DNA of 64,000 bases from Metasolibacillus fluoroglycofenilyticus (GTDB lineage Bacteria > Bacillota > Bacilli > Bacillales_A > Planococcaceae): the NCBI RefSeq assembly GCF_003049645.1, contig NZ_PYWK01000001.1, forward strand, positions 1,643,487 to 1,707,486, given 5' to 3'. Of the stretch, positions 1 through 8,446 are shown in pieces (position 1 is the stretch's first letter; each line of letters opens with the position of its first letter). Made by a program: the position numbers and the translations under genes. The notes under the pieces were generated by a model that saw only the letters and a program-made list of their open reading frames with translations, was not told the DNA's origin and ran no database searches.

Positions 1-106
1 CCTAGTTAATATAGAAACAGATTTATTAGGAAAATACATTGCCAAGCAGCTACAAACAAAATCAACAACGTTAACGGAGGATTTTTTACAACAAAATGGA
101 TTTTAA
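1..106 (+). CDS. ribE: riboflavin synthase alpha chain, C-terminal end (partial)
   Basis: An open frame enters from the left edge and stops with TAA at 104-106. The visible 34 residues (ending DFLQQNGF) look like the C-terminal tail of riboflavin synthase, the enzyme that dismutates two 6,7-dimethyl-8-ribityllumazine molecules into riboflavin. The tail alone is weak evidence; the call rests mainly on position, directly before ribBA and ribH in the order usual for the Bacillus rib operon. The operon start and any FMN riboswitch lie outside the window. Confidence 0.75.
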   Translation, partial: LVNIETDLLGKYIAKQLQTKSTTLTEDFLQQNGF

Positions 107-121
107 AGGCGGGATAATATT

Positions 122-1309
122 ATGTTTAATACGATAGAAGAGGCAATTGCTGACTTAAAGCAGGGGAAAGTGATTATTGTTGTAGATGATGAGAATCGTG
201 AGAATGAAGGCGATTTTGTTGCATTAGCTGAATATGCCACGCCCGATGTGGTTAATTTTATGGCAACGTATGGAAAAGGATTAATTTGTACACCGATTGA
301 TTTACAAATAGCGCAAACTCTTCAGCTTGAGCCAATGGTTACAAATAATACGGATAAGCATCAAACGGCATTTACTGTAAGTATTGATTATATTGATACT
401 ACAACAGGAATTAGTGCTTTTCAAAGAGCATTAACTATCGAAAAAATGCTTGATGATAAGACGGAGCCACAGCACTTCCGTCGTCCCGGGCATGTTTTTC
501 CTTTAATCGCAAAAAAGAATGGGGTACTCGAAAGACCTGGACATACAGAGGCAGCGGTAGATTTAGCAATACTTAGTGAAAGTAAAAAGGCTGCGGTTAT
601 CTGTGAAATAATGAATGAGGATGGCACGATGGCTCGTCTACCCCAATTAAAAAAAATGGCCTTAGATTTTAATATGAAGCTTATTACGATAGAAAGCTTA
701 ATTCAATACCGTCTTAAAAAAGAGCTAATTATCTCACGTGAAGCAGCAATTCAACTGCCATCACATTATGGTGATTTTACAATGATTGGCTATGCTAATC
801 CAATTGATTTTAAGGAGCATGTTGCTGTTGTTAAAGGGGATTTGTCCAATGTAGAAGCACCGCTAATACGTGTTCACTCTGAATGTTTAACAGGCGATAT
901 TTTTAATTCAAAACGCTGTGATTGCGGAGCTCAGTTACAACAGGCACTTGCTAAAATCGAGCAGGAAGGAGTAGGGGCCATCCTTTATATGCGGCAAGAG
1001 GGGCGAGGAATAGGGTTATTAAATAAATTAAAAGCATACGAATTACAAGAAAAAGGCTTTGACACAGTAGAAGCTAATGAAATGCTTGGCTTTGCTTGTG
1101 AACTACGCAATTACAGTTTATGTGCGCAAATGCTAATAGAATTGGGGGTAACACAAATTCGTTTATTAACGAATAATCCAGATAAAGTAGCGCAGCTGGA
1201 GCGATACGGTATAAAAGTAGTAGAACGTGTACCCCTTATTACGGGGTTAGTAGAAGAAAATGCTAATTATCTAAATACAAAAAAAGAGAAGATGGCACAT
1301 TTATTATAA
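122..1309 (+). CDS. ribBA: bifunctional 3,4-DHBP synthase / GTP cyclohydrolase II
   Basis: 395-residue fusion supplying both precursors of riboflavin. The N-terminal half (about 1-200) is 3,4-dihydroxy-2-butanone-4-phosphate synthase, with the acidic [10 protein letters not shown] motif at 22-31 and the HTEAAVDL motif. The C-terminal half (about 205-380) is GTP cyclohydrolase II, with zinc ligands Cys255, Cys266 and Cys268 (Cx10CxC) and the RQEGRGIGL substrate loop. Length and domain order match the Bacillus RibBA family, and no key motif is missing. ATG at 122 follows a weak AAAGGCGGG-type ribosome site. It lies 15 nt after ribE and 15 nt before ribH, so it is in an operon. Confidence 0.97.
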   Translation: MFNTIEEAIADLKQGKVIIVVDDENRENEGDFVALAEYATPDVVNFMATYGKGLICTPIDLQIAQTLQLEPMVTNNTDKHQTAFTVSIDYIDTTTGISAFQRALTIEKMLDDKTEPQHFRRPGHVFPLIAKKNGVLERPGHTEAAVDLAILSESKKAAVICEIMNEDGTMARLPQLKKMALDFNMKLITIESLIQYRLKKELIISREAAIQLPSHYGDFTMIGYANPIDFKEHVAVVKGDLSNVEAPLIRVHSECLTGDIFNSKRCDCGAQLQQALAKIEQEGVGAILYMRQEGRGIGLLNKLKAYELQEKGFDTVEANEMLGFACELRNYSLCAQMLIELGVTQIRLLTNNPDKVAQLERYGIKVVERVPLITGLVEENANYLNTKKEKMAHLL

Positions 1310-1324
1310 AAGGAGGAATTATTG

Positions 1325-1789
1325 ATGGTAAAAACATTTGAAGCACAGCTTGTAGGTACAGGATTAAAGATAGGTATTGTTGTTGGACGCTTTAACGAAT
1401 TTATTAATGATAAACTATTAGCCGGTGCAATTGACGGTTTAAAACGCCATGGCGTAGAGGAAGATGCTATTGATGTGGCTTGGGTACCGGGAGCGTTTGA
1501 AGTACCCTTTATAGCAAAAAAGATGGCAGAATCTCAAAAATATGATGCTGTCATCGGACTTGGTACAGTTATTCGTGGAGCTACAACGCACTATGATTAC
1601 GTTTGCAACGAGTCCGCAAAAGGAATTGCTAGTGTAGGTCTGCAAACGGGTGTTCCAACTATTTTTGGAATTGTTACAACCGAAACAATCGAACAAGCAA
1701 TTGAGAGAGCTGGAACGAAAGCTGGTAATAAAGGCTATGATGCTGCAGTTGCTGCAATTGAGATGGCTAATTTATCAAAAATGTTTTAA
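1325..1789 (+). CDS. ribH: 6,7-dimethyl-8-ribityllumazine synthase
   Basis: 154 residues, the usual size for lumazine synthase, the icosahedral-shell enzyme that condenses the ribBA product with the pyrimidine intermediate. Family signatures visible are GRFNEFI near the N terminus, [25 protein letters not shown] (with the catalytic His) and [15 protein letters not shown] lies one codon earlier at 1322, but ATG at 1325 has the better 8-nt spacing from AGGAGG at 1311-1316. It is the last gene of the rib operon and is followed by a strong hairpin. Confidence 0.97.
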   Translation: MVKTFEAQLVGTGLKIGIVVGRFNEFINDKLLAGAIDGLKRHGVEEDAIDVAWVPGAFEVPFIAKKMAESQKYDAVIGLGTVIRGATTHYDYVCNESAKGIASVGLQTGVPTIFGIVTTETIEQAIERAGTKAGNKGYDAAVAAIEMANLSKMF

Positions 1790-1849
1790 GCTGGGATAAC
1801 TTCAATATGTAAGCGTTGTGTCTCTAATTCTCTGAATTACCAAGCGGTA

Positions 1850-1894
1850 AGGCTGTCTAAAAAGTAAGTTAGGACACTACTTTTTAGACAGCCT
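1850..1894. terminator. bidirectional hairpin between ribH and the convergent acetyltransferase gene
   Basis: The arms AGGCTGTCTAAAAAGTA and TACTTTTTAGACAGCCT form a perfect 17-bp stem with an 11-nt loop. It sits between convergent genes and probably ends both transcripts. It is a variant of the TGTCTGAAAAG hairpin family that recurs in this window. Confidence 0.8.
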
Positions 1895-1907
1895 AATAAA
1901 TTTCATT

Positions 1908-2438
1908 TTAATCTGTTTTTAAGAGCGAGTAAATATTGATGTCTATAAAGCTTGCTTTAGATTTTTCGTATTGTCTAAGCGTTCCTTCAAATGTGAAATT
2001 AAGTTTTTGTAGTACTTTGATTGAATTGGCATTGCTAGGCTCTACCTTTGCTTCGATTCTGTTCAACCCTAAGTTTTCAAAAGCATAATGAACCAATGCT
2101 TTAATACCTTCAGGAGCATAACCCATGCCCCAATAGGCTTTAGCAATATCATAACCGATTTCTGCTTTCGAGTTTTCGAAGTCTATTGAATTAAATCCGC
2201 AAGTACCAATTATTTCATGGGATTTAATTTCAATCATACTGAAGCGAATTGCTTTATTAGCCTGAGCTAAATTTTCTAGGAGCTCAATCATTTCTTTTGC
2301 TTGTGTTTCGTCTGTGAAATTAGAAATGTTCATAAATTTAGTTACATCCGGGTCAGACCAAATTTTAAATAAGCTGTGTGAGTCTGAAACTTGCATTCTT
2401 CTTAAATGCAGTCTTTTGGTGTTTAATTCTTTTATCAA
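1908..2438 (-). CDS. GNAT N-acetyltransferase, RimJ/RimL type
   Basis: 176 residues. Acetyl-CoA-dependent acetyltransferase fold: the N-terminal strand TKRLHLRRM is typical of RimJ/RimL relatives, motif A is seen in AYWGMGYAPEG, and the C-terminal part carries EPSNANSIKVLQKLNFTFEG. The family includes ribosomal-protein N-terminal acetylases and small-molecule acetylases; the substrate cannot be told here. The frame extends five codons upstream, but those codons contain the GGAGGT ribosome site at 2446-2451, so the TTG at 2438 (7-nt spacing) is the likely start. It stands alone on the minus strand. Confidence 0.85.
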   Translation of the reverse strand: MIKELNTKRLHLRRMQVSDSHSLFKIWSDPDVTKFMNISNFTDETQAKEMIELLENLAQANKAIRFSMIEIKSHEIIGTCGFNSIDFENSKAEIGYDIAKAYWGMGYAPEGIKALVHYAFENLGLNRIEAKVEPSNANSIKVLQKLNFTFEGTLRQYEKSKASFIDINIYSLLKTD

Positions 2439-2803
2439 TACTTTTACCTCCAATATTTTTTATAGGTTGAATAAAAAATATTGTCATCCGCGCATAGTTC
2501 AGTCCCTTCAAATTGGAATAACTGTATTATAGCAAAAAATAAATTTTTTTTTAGCCTTTAATTAAAATTGCTTTTGCTGCATTCTTTTTAAGCTGGCAAA
2601 CAATGAATGATTATCAAAATTTGTACATTTATGCGTATTGTCCTACTAAAATTTTATTATTATCATTTACGTGGTTCATATTTAGGTCTTTTTGCTTTTC
2701 ATCTTTAAGCAAATTAGACTTATCATTAAAAGTAGCCATAAATAATAGTAACTAGAGGGGCTACGTCACCGCACTAAAAAGAGATGGGAGAGTGGAGCGA
2801 AAT
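2439..2803. other. intergenic region, 365 bp
   Basis: AT-rich gap between the divergent acetyltransferase and dynamin-like genes, so it must hold promoters in both directions. I see no frame with a convincing ribosome site, no strong hairpin and no repeat shared with other parts of the window. Confidence 0.5.
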
Positions 2804-4600
2804 ATGGAAACAAATTCATTACATCAACTTATTGAGCGCATGAAGCCACTGCATGTTATGTTAGAGCAAAATACATATATAACTGATACAACGAAGCGCC
2901 TAAAGCTAATTATTGAGGACGCTCGCGAGAAAGAAGCATTGCTTTTTTTAGGAAAAGAGCGTGTTGGAAAGACGACACTTATTAATGCTTTATTAGGGAG
3001 AGAATTACTGTCTGTAAGTACGAAAAATCCAACTAGTGTTAATACATTGATTAAGTACGGTGAGCGTGAATGTGTCAAGGCATATTTTTATGATGGCATG
3101 ATTGCGACATTCGATATTGATAAAATCCAGCTACTAACAACAGGTGACACTTTTAGTGCTCAAATTATTCGAGAGCATTTAGATTATATTGAAGTTTATA
3201 TTCAGCATGAGTTATTGCAGCATGCAACAATTGTGGATACGGTTGCGTTGCAAGTAGGCGCGGATAATACTGCTTATTTTTCCAACGTCATGTTGGAGCG
3301 GGTGCAAGAAGTATTTTGGGTATTGCGCAATGGCTCTGCTGCAACCTTAGATGAATATAATTTATTAGTTAAAATGAATGAACAAAATATAAAGCCATAC
3401 TTTATTGTTAATGCTGTCGATGAGCGTGCGGCGACCACTAGCAATTTTATGAAAGAGGAGCTAGCGCGATACGGAGAGCTGTGTAAGGAAATGCTTAGTG
3501 TTTCTGCTTTGCAGGCAATTGAGGCGAAAAAAACGAATAATACACAGCTTCTTATTGATTCAAATATTACACAGCTTGCTCAACTAGTGAAAGAGGTTGC
3601 TCACAATCCTGCAAAAAAAATGCAGCATACGGCAGAGCGCTTTAGTAGATGGTTAACTCGATTGTATAGTGAATTCGCAATGATTCCAGAGCGGGAGCCT
3701 TATTTATCTGCATTTGAAAGCATAAAGAAATACGTAGAGGAAGCGAATGTAGAGTTTTCATTGCAACAGCGAGATATGGCGATTTTAGCTGAATTTGAAG
3801 AGGAGTACAAGCAAGCTAGTCAAGTGTTAAAATCAGTCCAAACTTTATATCAGTTATTACAAGTTTTAGCAACTGAATTGTATTTACGTGATGACAGGAT
3901 TGAACAATTTGAGGGGCAGGCTATTGCTTATCAAGAGGCGGTTCGTGATTATCGAAAATGCCATGCAGAATATGCGCAGTTACTTGCACAGGTCGATAAG
4001 CAATTTGAAAAAACATACAGTGTACCTCTTGTAGAAGGGCTGCATAACGCTAATAGTCTAACTGATTATTTTACAGAGCAGATTGGCCGACTTGATGAGC
4101 TACAGCAGCAATGTGCCACGCTATTTGAAATAATTAAAGAAAAGGAAAAGGATATTTTCCGTCAATTATACACAGTGCAAAATCATATTACTGCACTAGC
4201 AGGTGGGCGATTACAAGCAATTTTGCAGCAAGTGAATGATTTAAGCAGGCAACAGCTAAGAGAGCGCACATTTATGCAGTCCTATTCCGATAAATTAAAT
4301 GAATTTACTTGCATTGTTGAGGCACAAAACTTTGTGCGCGATGCGATTCGTCCATTTTTACAGAGCGAGGATATTTTGCTATCAGCAGAGCAGCTTGAAA
4401 GCACACTAGCAACAATTGATGCCATTGCGGCACTATCATTACCTCATCAGCAGCTTAACGAGCAAATGCCAACATTATTGAATGAGCATACAATTATAAA
4501 ATGTGATTTTGATTCAAAGTATAAATTGCAGCCATTGCATTTAACGGAGGCGGATGTCGTATCAGCGGAGCTACCAGAGCTTCCCGAAAAACTACTATAA
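2804..4600 (+). CDS. dynamin-like GTPase
   Basis: 598 residues. A P-loop GKERVGKTTL lies at about 50-59, followed by a switch-I-like TSVNTLI stretch and NAVD as a plausible G4 motif. The G3 element is unusual: VDTVALQVG instead of the common DxPG. The rest is almost entirely helical and Gln/Glu-rich, as expected for a dynamin stalk or BSE region. No transmembrane segment is obvious. Bacterial dynamin-like proteins remodel or protect membranes, but the role of this one is not known. ATG at 2804 follows GTGGAG at 2792-2797; the GTG at 2792 is probably part of the ribosome site. The gene is followed by a hairpin shared with the next gene's leader. Confidence 0.75.
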   Translation: METNSLHQLIERMKPLHVMLEQNTYITDTTKRLKLIIEDAREKEALLFLGKERVGKTTLINALLGRELLSVSTKNPTSVNTLIKYGERECVKAYFYDGMIATFDIDKIQLLTTGDTFSAQIIREHLDYIEVYIQHELLQHATIVDTVALQVGADNTAYFSNVMLERVQEVFWVLRNGSAATLDEYNLLVKMNEQNIKPYFIVNAVDERAATTSNFMKEELARYGELCKEMLSVSALQAIEAKKTNNTQLLIDSNITQLAQLVKEVAHNPAKKMQHTAERFSRWLTRLYSEFAMIPEREPYLSAFESIKKYVEEANVEFSLQQRDMAILAEFEEEYKQASQVLKSVQTLYQLLQVLATELYLRDDRIEQFEGQAIAYQEAVRDYRKCHAEYAQLLAQVDKQFEKTYSVPLVEGLHNANSLTDYFTEQIGRLDELQQQCATLFEIIKEKEKDIFRQLYTVQNHITALAGGRLQAILQQVNDLSRQQLRERTFMQSYSDKLNEFTCIVEAQNFVRDAIRPFLQSEDILLSAEQLESTLATIDAIAALSLPHQQLNEQMPTLLNEHTIIKCDFDSKYKLQPLHLTEADVVSAELPELPEKLL

Positions 4601-4612
4601 GGCGTAATTGAT

Positions 4613-4658
4613 AAACTCCCTAAACTATGCGAAAATCGTATATGTAGAAAGGGAGTTT
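4613..4658 (+). terminator. terminator hairpin whose 3' arm contains the next gene's ribosome binding site
   Basis: AAACTCCCT (4613-4621) pairs with AGGGAGTTT (4650-4658), followed by a T run. An inner ATGCGA/TCGTAT stem (one G-T pair) extends it. The 3' arm includes GGGAG, the ribosome site of the radical SAM gene starting at 4662. The element can therefore end the dynamin transcript and also mask translation of the downstream gene on read-through RNA. Confidence 0.7.
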
Positions 4659-4661
4659 TTT

Positions 4662-5783
4662 ATGAATACATTGTATAAACCTCATGATCAATGGGAGAGT
4701 TATCATGATATTGATCGCTATGGCAAATTAACCTTATCAAATATTGAGTTCACAACGACGAACTTATGCAATATGCGCTGTGCTCATTGTGCTGTTGGCT
4801 ACACGCTACAAACAAAGGAAGCACCTGCAATTCCTAGTGAGATTATTATTAAACAACTTGACCGTGTTGAAACACTACGTGTGATGAGCTTTACAGGTGG
4901 TGAACCTCTTTTAACAAAACGAGGCATTCGAGATAATTTATTACCGCTTCTAAAATATGCCAAAAACCGCGGCATCAAAACGCAAATCAATTCTAATTTA
5001 ACATTACCGATGTCGCATTATGAGCTAGTAGCACCTTATTTGGATGTGATGCACATTTCACATAATTGGTGCGATGAAAAGGAATTTGTAGAAACAGGCT
5101 TTGCGATGATGCAACAAAAGCCACCTGTTGAAAAAAGAGCCGAGCTATATCGTAATATTTTTGATAATGCCCGTGAATTATCAAAGGGCGGGTTATTCGT
5201 ATCAGCAGAAACGATGCTAAATCGCAATACATTACCATTTATCGAGAAAATTCATGATGAAGTGGCAAATGAAATGCTTTGTAAGCGCCACGAAATACAT
5301 CCAATGTATGCAAGCGATTTTGCAAGCGCACTCGATGTGATTAATTTGAATGAGTACCGGGCTGCTGTCAATCAAATTCTAGATTTCCGCAATGAAGATA
5401 TTTGGATTTTATTTGGCACATTGCCGTTTTATCCATGTAGTACAGATGAGCTTGACCAAGCTTTGCTGGCACGTATCCGCAATGCGTCAAATATTACGAT
5501 TCGTAATGATGTAGACGGTCGTTCACGTATGAATTTGAACATTTTCACAGGTGATGTATCGGTATCAGACTTTGCTGATGATGGCTCCGCATTAGGCAAT
5601 ATTCAAACTGCCTCATTGGAAGATATTTATGAGAAATGGCTAAGCACGAATATTTCATCCAGTATTAATTGCCATTGCCCAGCAGTAAAATGCTTAGGGC
5701 CAAATATTATTGTGAAAAATATGTACTATCCAACAAAAGAATTTACAAGTGGAACAGTGCGAGCTGTAGGTGTTGGTCACTAA
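4662..5783 (+). CDS. yfkAB: radical SAM / CxCxxxxC motif protein, YfkAB type
   Basis: 373 residues. Near the N terminus Cys36, Cys40 and Cys43 form the CxxxCxxC motif that binds the SAM-cleaving 4Fe-4S cluster, followed by the FTGGEPLL glycine-rich motif. At the C terminus NCHCPAVKC gives the CxCxxxxC motif that names this family and probably binds an auxiliary cluster. Length and both motifs match Bacillus YfkAB, whose substrate is unknown. The open frame extends to 4608, but ATG at 4662 has AGAAAGGGAG 7 nt upstream. The ribosome site lies inside a hairpin. The deaminase gene follows 33 nt downstream, so the two may be co-transcribed. Confidence 0.9.
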   Translation: MNTLYKPHDQWESYHDIDRYGKLTLSNIEFTTTNLCNMRCAHCAVGYTLQTKEAPAIPSEIIIKQLDRVETLRVMSFTGGEPLLTKRGIRDNLLPLLKYAKNRGIKTQINSNLTLPMSHYELVAPYLDVMHISHNWCDEKEFVETGFAMMQQKPPVEKRAELYRNIFDNARELSKGGLFVSAETMLNRNTLPFIEKIHDEVANEMLCKRHEIHPMYASDFASALDVINLNEYRAAVNQILDFRNEDIWILFGTLPFYPCSTDELDQALLARIRNASNITIRNDVDGRSRMNLNIFTGDVSVSDFADDGSALGNIQTASLEDIYEKWLSTNISSSINCHCPAVKCLGPNIIVKNMYYPTKEFTSGTVRAVGVGH

Positions 5784-5816
5784 TAAATTTCAACGCTATT
5801 GAAGGGAGAGAATTGT

Positions 5817-6209
5817 ATGCATGAAAAATTTATGGCACAAGCGATTCAGCTTGCAGAAGACAATGCCGCACAAGGCAAGCAACCTTATGGGGCGGTGCTT
5901 GTCAAGGATGGAGAAGTAATTGCAGTAGGGGTAAATGAGGTAGAAGCAACATTTGATCCGACAGCACATGCAGAAACATTGGCAGTGAAGGAGGCTTGCC
6001 AAAAGCTAAAAACATTCGACTTATCGGGCTATATTATGTATGCGAGCGGGGAGCCTTGCCCAATGTGTCTTGGTACAATGTACTTAACAAATATTTCAGA
6101 AGTATATTATGCAACTCCTTGCGTTCCAGGTGGCCTATCTGCTGCTATTTATGAGGAGCTAAAGCTTCCCCAAGCAAAGCGGACAATGATGCAAATTCGT
6201 AAGCTATAG
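5817..6209 (+). CDS. nucleoside/guanine deaminase family protein
   Basis: 130 residues of the cytidine-deaminase-like fold. The zinc site is complete: His51-Ala-Glu53 (HAE) and Cys81/Cys84 in PCPMC. It resembles the guanine deaminase and TadA branch rather than cytidine deaminase, but the substrate (guanine, tRNA adenosine or another base) cannot be fixed from sequence reading. ATG at 5817 is preceded by AAGGGAG; the frame's upstream TTG at 5799 includes that ribosome site and is rejected as start. It follows the YfkAB gene closely. Confidence 0.85.
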   Translation: MHEKFMAQAIQLAEDNAAQGKQPYGAVLVKDGEVIAVGVNEVEATFDPTAHAETLAVKEACQKLKTFDLSGYIMYASGEPCPMCLGTMYLTNISEVYYATPCVPGGLSAAIYEELKLPQAKRTMMQIRKL

Positions 6210-6291
6210 GGCTAAGAGGCAAGTCGCACATAGCTAGTTTTTGACCACCAATTTAGCTTATTGAAATAGAGAAGACTAGGCGCTGTCCAAT

Positions 6292-6496
6292 GGAGTTGTC
6301 CGAAAAGTCCATTTTGTTTTGCCACCGCATTGAAATGAATGTTTTCATTGCTTCCCTTTTACTGAAGGATAACACTGCTAAAGCCAATGTTCATCCCATT
6401 TTTAAAAGAGGCGTTTTCTGTTTATATCAATCTCCATTTTGCGAAACATCATCGCTACTATCCAAAATGCCAGGTATGCACGGCTTTTTGGACAGT
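6292..6496 (+). repeat. MITE-like dispersed repeat, copy A
   Basis: About 205 bp, closely similar to copies at 16219-16426 (inverted) and 31033-31234. The left end reads GGAGTTGTCCGAAAAGTCC; the right end is the complement of TGTCCAAAAAGCCG, giving imperfect terminal inverted repeats. The right end holds a hairpin, TCCAAAATGCC / GGCTTTTTGGA. In this copy the hairpin is longer than in the others because the flanking ATCGCTACT is matched by AGTAGCGAT after the right end. A frame of 79 codons crosses it but has no ribosome site and resembles no protein I know. Confidence 0.85.
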
Positions 6497-6615
6497 AGCG
6501 ATAGTGTTGTAGCAAAAAGAAAGAAATAAAAAACCTTACCGTCAATACACTGTCAAAACAAAGATTTCCTTTTTAGTTTACGAAAGCTGGAAATCCGCAT
6601 ATACATCCTGCAATG

Positions 6616-6643
6616 TAAAAAATCGCTGTTAGCGTTTTTTTTA
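6616..6643 (+). terminator. short hairpin with flanking A and T runs
   Basis: CGCT-GTT-AGCG with AAAAAA before and TTTTTTTT after. It lies upstream of the MFS gene and may end transcription from the deaminase side. The stem is short, so this is moderate support only. Confidence 0.5.
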
Positions 6644-6711
6644 TCTTTCCTCTTTCATTTTCTCCTTAAAATTGTTAATGTATGACATGCAGGAAAGGTA
6701 AAGGTGACAAA

Positions 6712-8154
6712 ATGAATAAAGTATTTATCGCATTGCTACTCGTAACAGCATTAGCTGCAATTGAAGGAACAATTGTTAGTACAGCCATTCCGAGTATAAC
6801 CGCTGATTTATTAGGCGTTGATTTAATAAGTTGGATTTATTCTGCCTATTTATTAGCTTCAGCAATTGCAGCAATTATATTTGGTAAGCTGGCCGATTTA
6901 TTTGGACGTAAACGAATGATTATTATCGGTATTATTATTTTCTTAGTTGGCTCCATTTTATGTGGATTAGCGCAAACGATGGAGCAATTAATTGTTTTCC
7001 GCGCCGTTCAAGGGATTGGGGCCGGCTCCATTTTACCAATTACATTAACGATGGTTGGGGAGTTATTTAAAACGGAAAAAGAGCGCGCTAAAGGGCAAAG
7101 CTATTTAAGCATGGTATGGGGCGTATCTGGGGTTATCGGTCCTTTATGTGGAGGCTTTATCGTCGATCAAGTTTCATGGCATTTTATTTTCTTCATCAAT
7201 GTGCCGTTTGGGTTAGCTTCTATTTATTTAATTGCCAAGCATTACAGTGAGCAATTGGAGGTAGTGAAGCGGAAAATTGATTATTTAGGTGCTGTCTTAT
7301 TTACAATTGGGATGGTTGCGCTTTTATATGTGATTATCGACAACAGTAAAACGCAGGCTTGGTTCGAGAGTAGCTCACTTATTATGTATGCAGTAGCACT
7401 TGGATTTTTAGCCGCTTTTATAAGAGTGGAGCTGAAGGCAGAGGAGCCAATCATTCCATTAACATTGTTTAAAAATGGGCGTTTAATGGTTATTAACGGT
7501 TTAACGCTCTGTGCGATGTCAATTGTGATTGGAGTTACAGTATATATTCCGATATTCGCCCAAAGTGTACTCGGTAAAAATGCCACACAGGCTGGTTTAT
7601 TATTAACGCCGATGTCAATATTCTGGACCGTCAATTCGATTATGGCAGGTCATTTAATCGGGCGCTTAACGAATAAACGTATTATCCAAATGGGAACGAT
7701 ATTGCTTACTATTGGTACAATATTACTTGCCAGATTAACTGCCGGCTCTAGCGATTTGAGCGTTTATATCGGCTCCTCATTAGTCGGACTTGGGATGGGC
7801 TTTATTATGCCTATGCTAATGATTTCCATTCAAAAAGTGGCTGATCCGAGGCAGCTTGGTACATCAATTGGATTGAATTCTTTTACAAATACATTTAGCC
7901 AAGCTATCGGTGCAGCTTTTTTCGGGATGATTTTTAACCTGATTACAAGTGATAAGATGGCCTCGTTAGGAAAAGGGGAAATTCAATTAAATGGTGAATT
8001 TGCAAAGGGCGGCTTTAGTGCAGATGAAGTTAGCTTTTTACAGCAAACAATTGCTGGGGGGGTTAGCTATATTTATATAGCGGCTCTATTATTCGCCGTA
8101 TGCGCATTTATTTTCTCGTTCTTTATTGCGACAAAGTCAAAAATGCGGATTTAA
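6712..8154 (+). CDS. MFS exporter, DHA2 (14-TMS) drug efflux type
   Basis: 480 residues, strongly hydrophobic with about 14 predicted membrane segments. It starts MNKVFIALLLVTALAAIEGTIV and carries the loop motif GKLADLFGRKR between TM2 and TM3 and the antiporter-type segment VWGVSGVIGPLCGG in TM5. This pattern fits the proton-coupled DHA2 multidrug exporters of the plasma membrane; the substrate is unknown. The ORF begins at 6682, but ATG at 6712 is preceded by AAAGGTG at suitable spacing and starts the first membrane helix. It has no co-oriented partner and its own terminator. Confidence 0.9.
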   Translation: MNKVFIALLLVTALAAIEGTIVSTAIPSITADLLGVDLISWIYSAYLLASAIAAIIFGKLADLFGRKRMIIIGIIIFLVGSILCGLAQTMEQLIVFRAVQGIGAGSILPITLTMVGELFKTEKERAKGQSYLSMVWGVSGVIGPLCGGFIVDQVSWHFIFFINVPFGLASIYLIAKHYSEQLEVVKRKIDYLGAVLFTIGMVALLYVIIDNSKTQAWFESSSLIMYAVALGFLAAFIRVELKAEEPIIPLTLFKNGRLMVINGLTLCAMSIVIGVTVYIPIFAQSVLGKNATQAGLLLTPMSIFWTVNSIMAGHLIGRLTNKRIIQMGTILLTIGTILLARLTAGSSDLSVYIGSSLVGLGMGFIMPMLMISIQKVADPRQLGTSIGLNSFTNTFSQAIGAAFFGMIFNLITSDKMASLGKGEIQLNGEFAKGGFSADEVSFLQQTIAGGVSYIYIAALLFAVCAFIFSFFIATKSKMRI

Positions 8155-8160
8155 AATAAA

Positions 8161-8199
8161 GGCTGTTCAGAAAATGTATTATTTTTCTGGCAGCCATTT
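8161..8199 (+). terminator. terminator after the MFS gene
   Basis: GGCTGTTCAGAAAA pairs with TTTTTCTGGCAGCC (G-T and mismatch tolerated), followed by ATTTTT. It is a divergent member of the recurring GGCTGTCTGAAAA hairpin set. Confidence 0.75.
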
Positions 8200-8230
8200 T
8201 TAATTTCTTTCAGTAATTTTTTCTGAGACG

Positions 8231-8281
8231 GGTAACCGCAGGAGCACATTGTTTTCGTACCGATAGCAAGGAGACAGGTAT
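8231..8281. repeat. short dispersed repeat (copy of 43912-43963)
   Basis: It shares GTAACCGC.GGAG, TCGTA.CGA.AGCAA and GAGACAGGT with the sequence at 43912-43963, interrupted by a less conserved middle. The rest of the 8200-8446 gap shows nothing I can interpret. Confidence 0.55.
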
Positions 8282-8446
8282 AGAACCCCCTCCCTCATAT
8301 AGATGACAAGACCTCTAATAAATGCATACGGTGAAAGAAAATCCATCAACTATTAACCTAGCCACAGAATGTGTACCTAAAGCTAAATTTAGAAAAGGGT
8401 TAGATAAGGCGTAGCTGATGAATAAATACAGAACGAATATTCATAT

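Noticed and set aside
6290-6529. 79-codon frame with related frames in the other two repeat copies
   Set aside because: Similarity follows the whole DNA repeat, there is no ribosome site, and the product resembles no known protein. It is best explained as repeat sequence.
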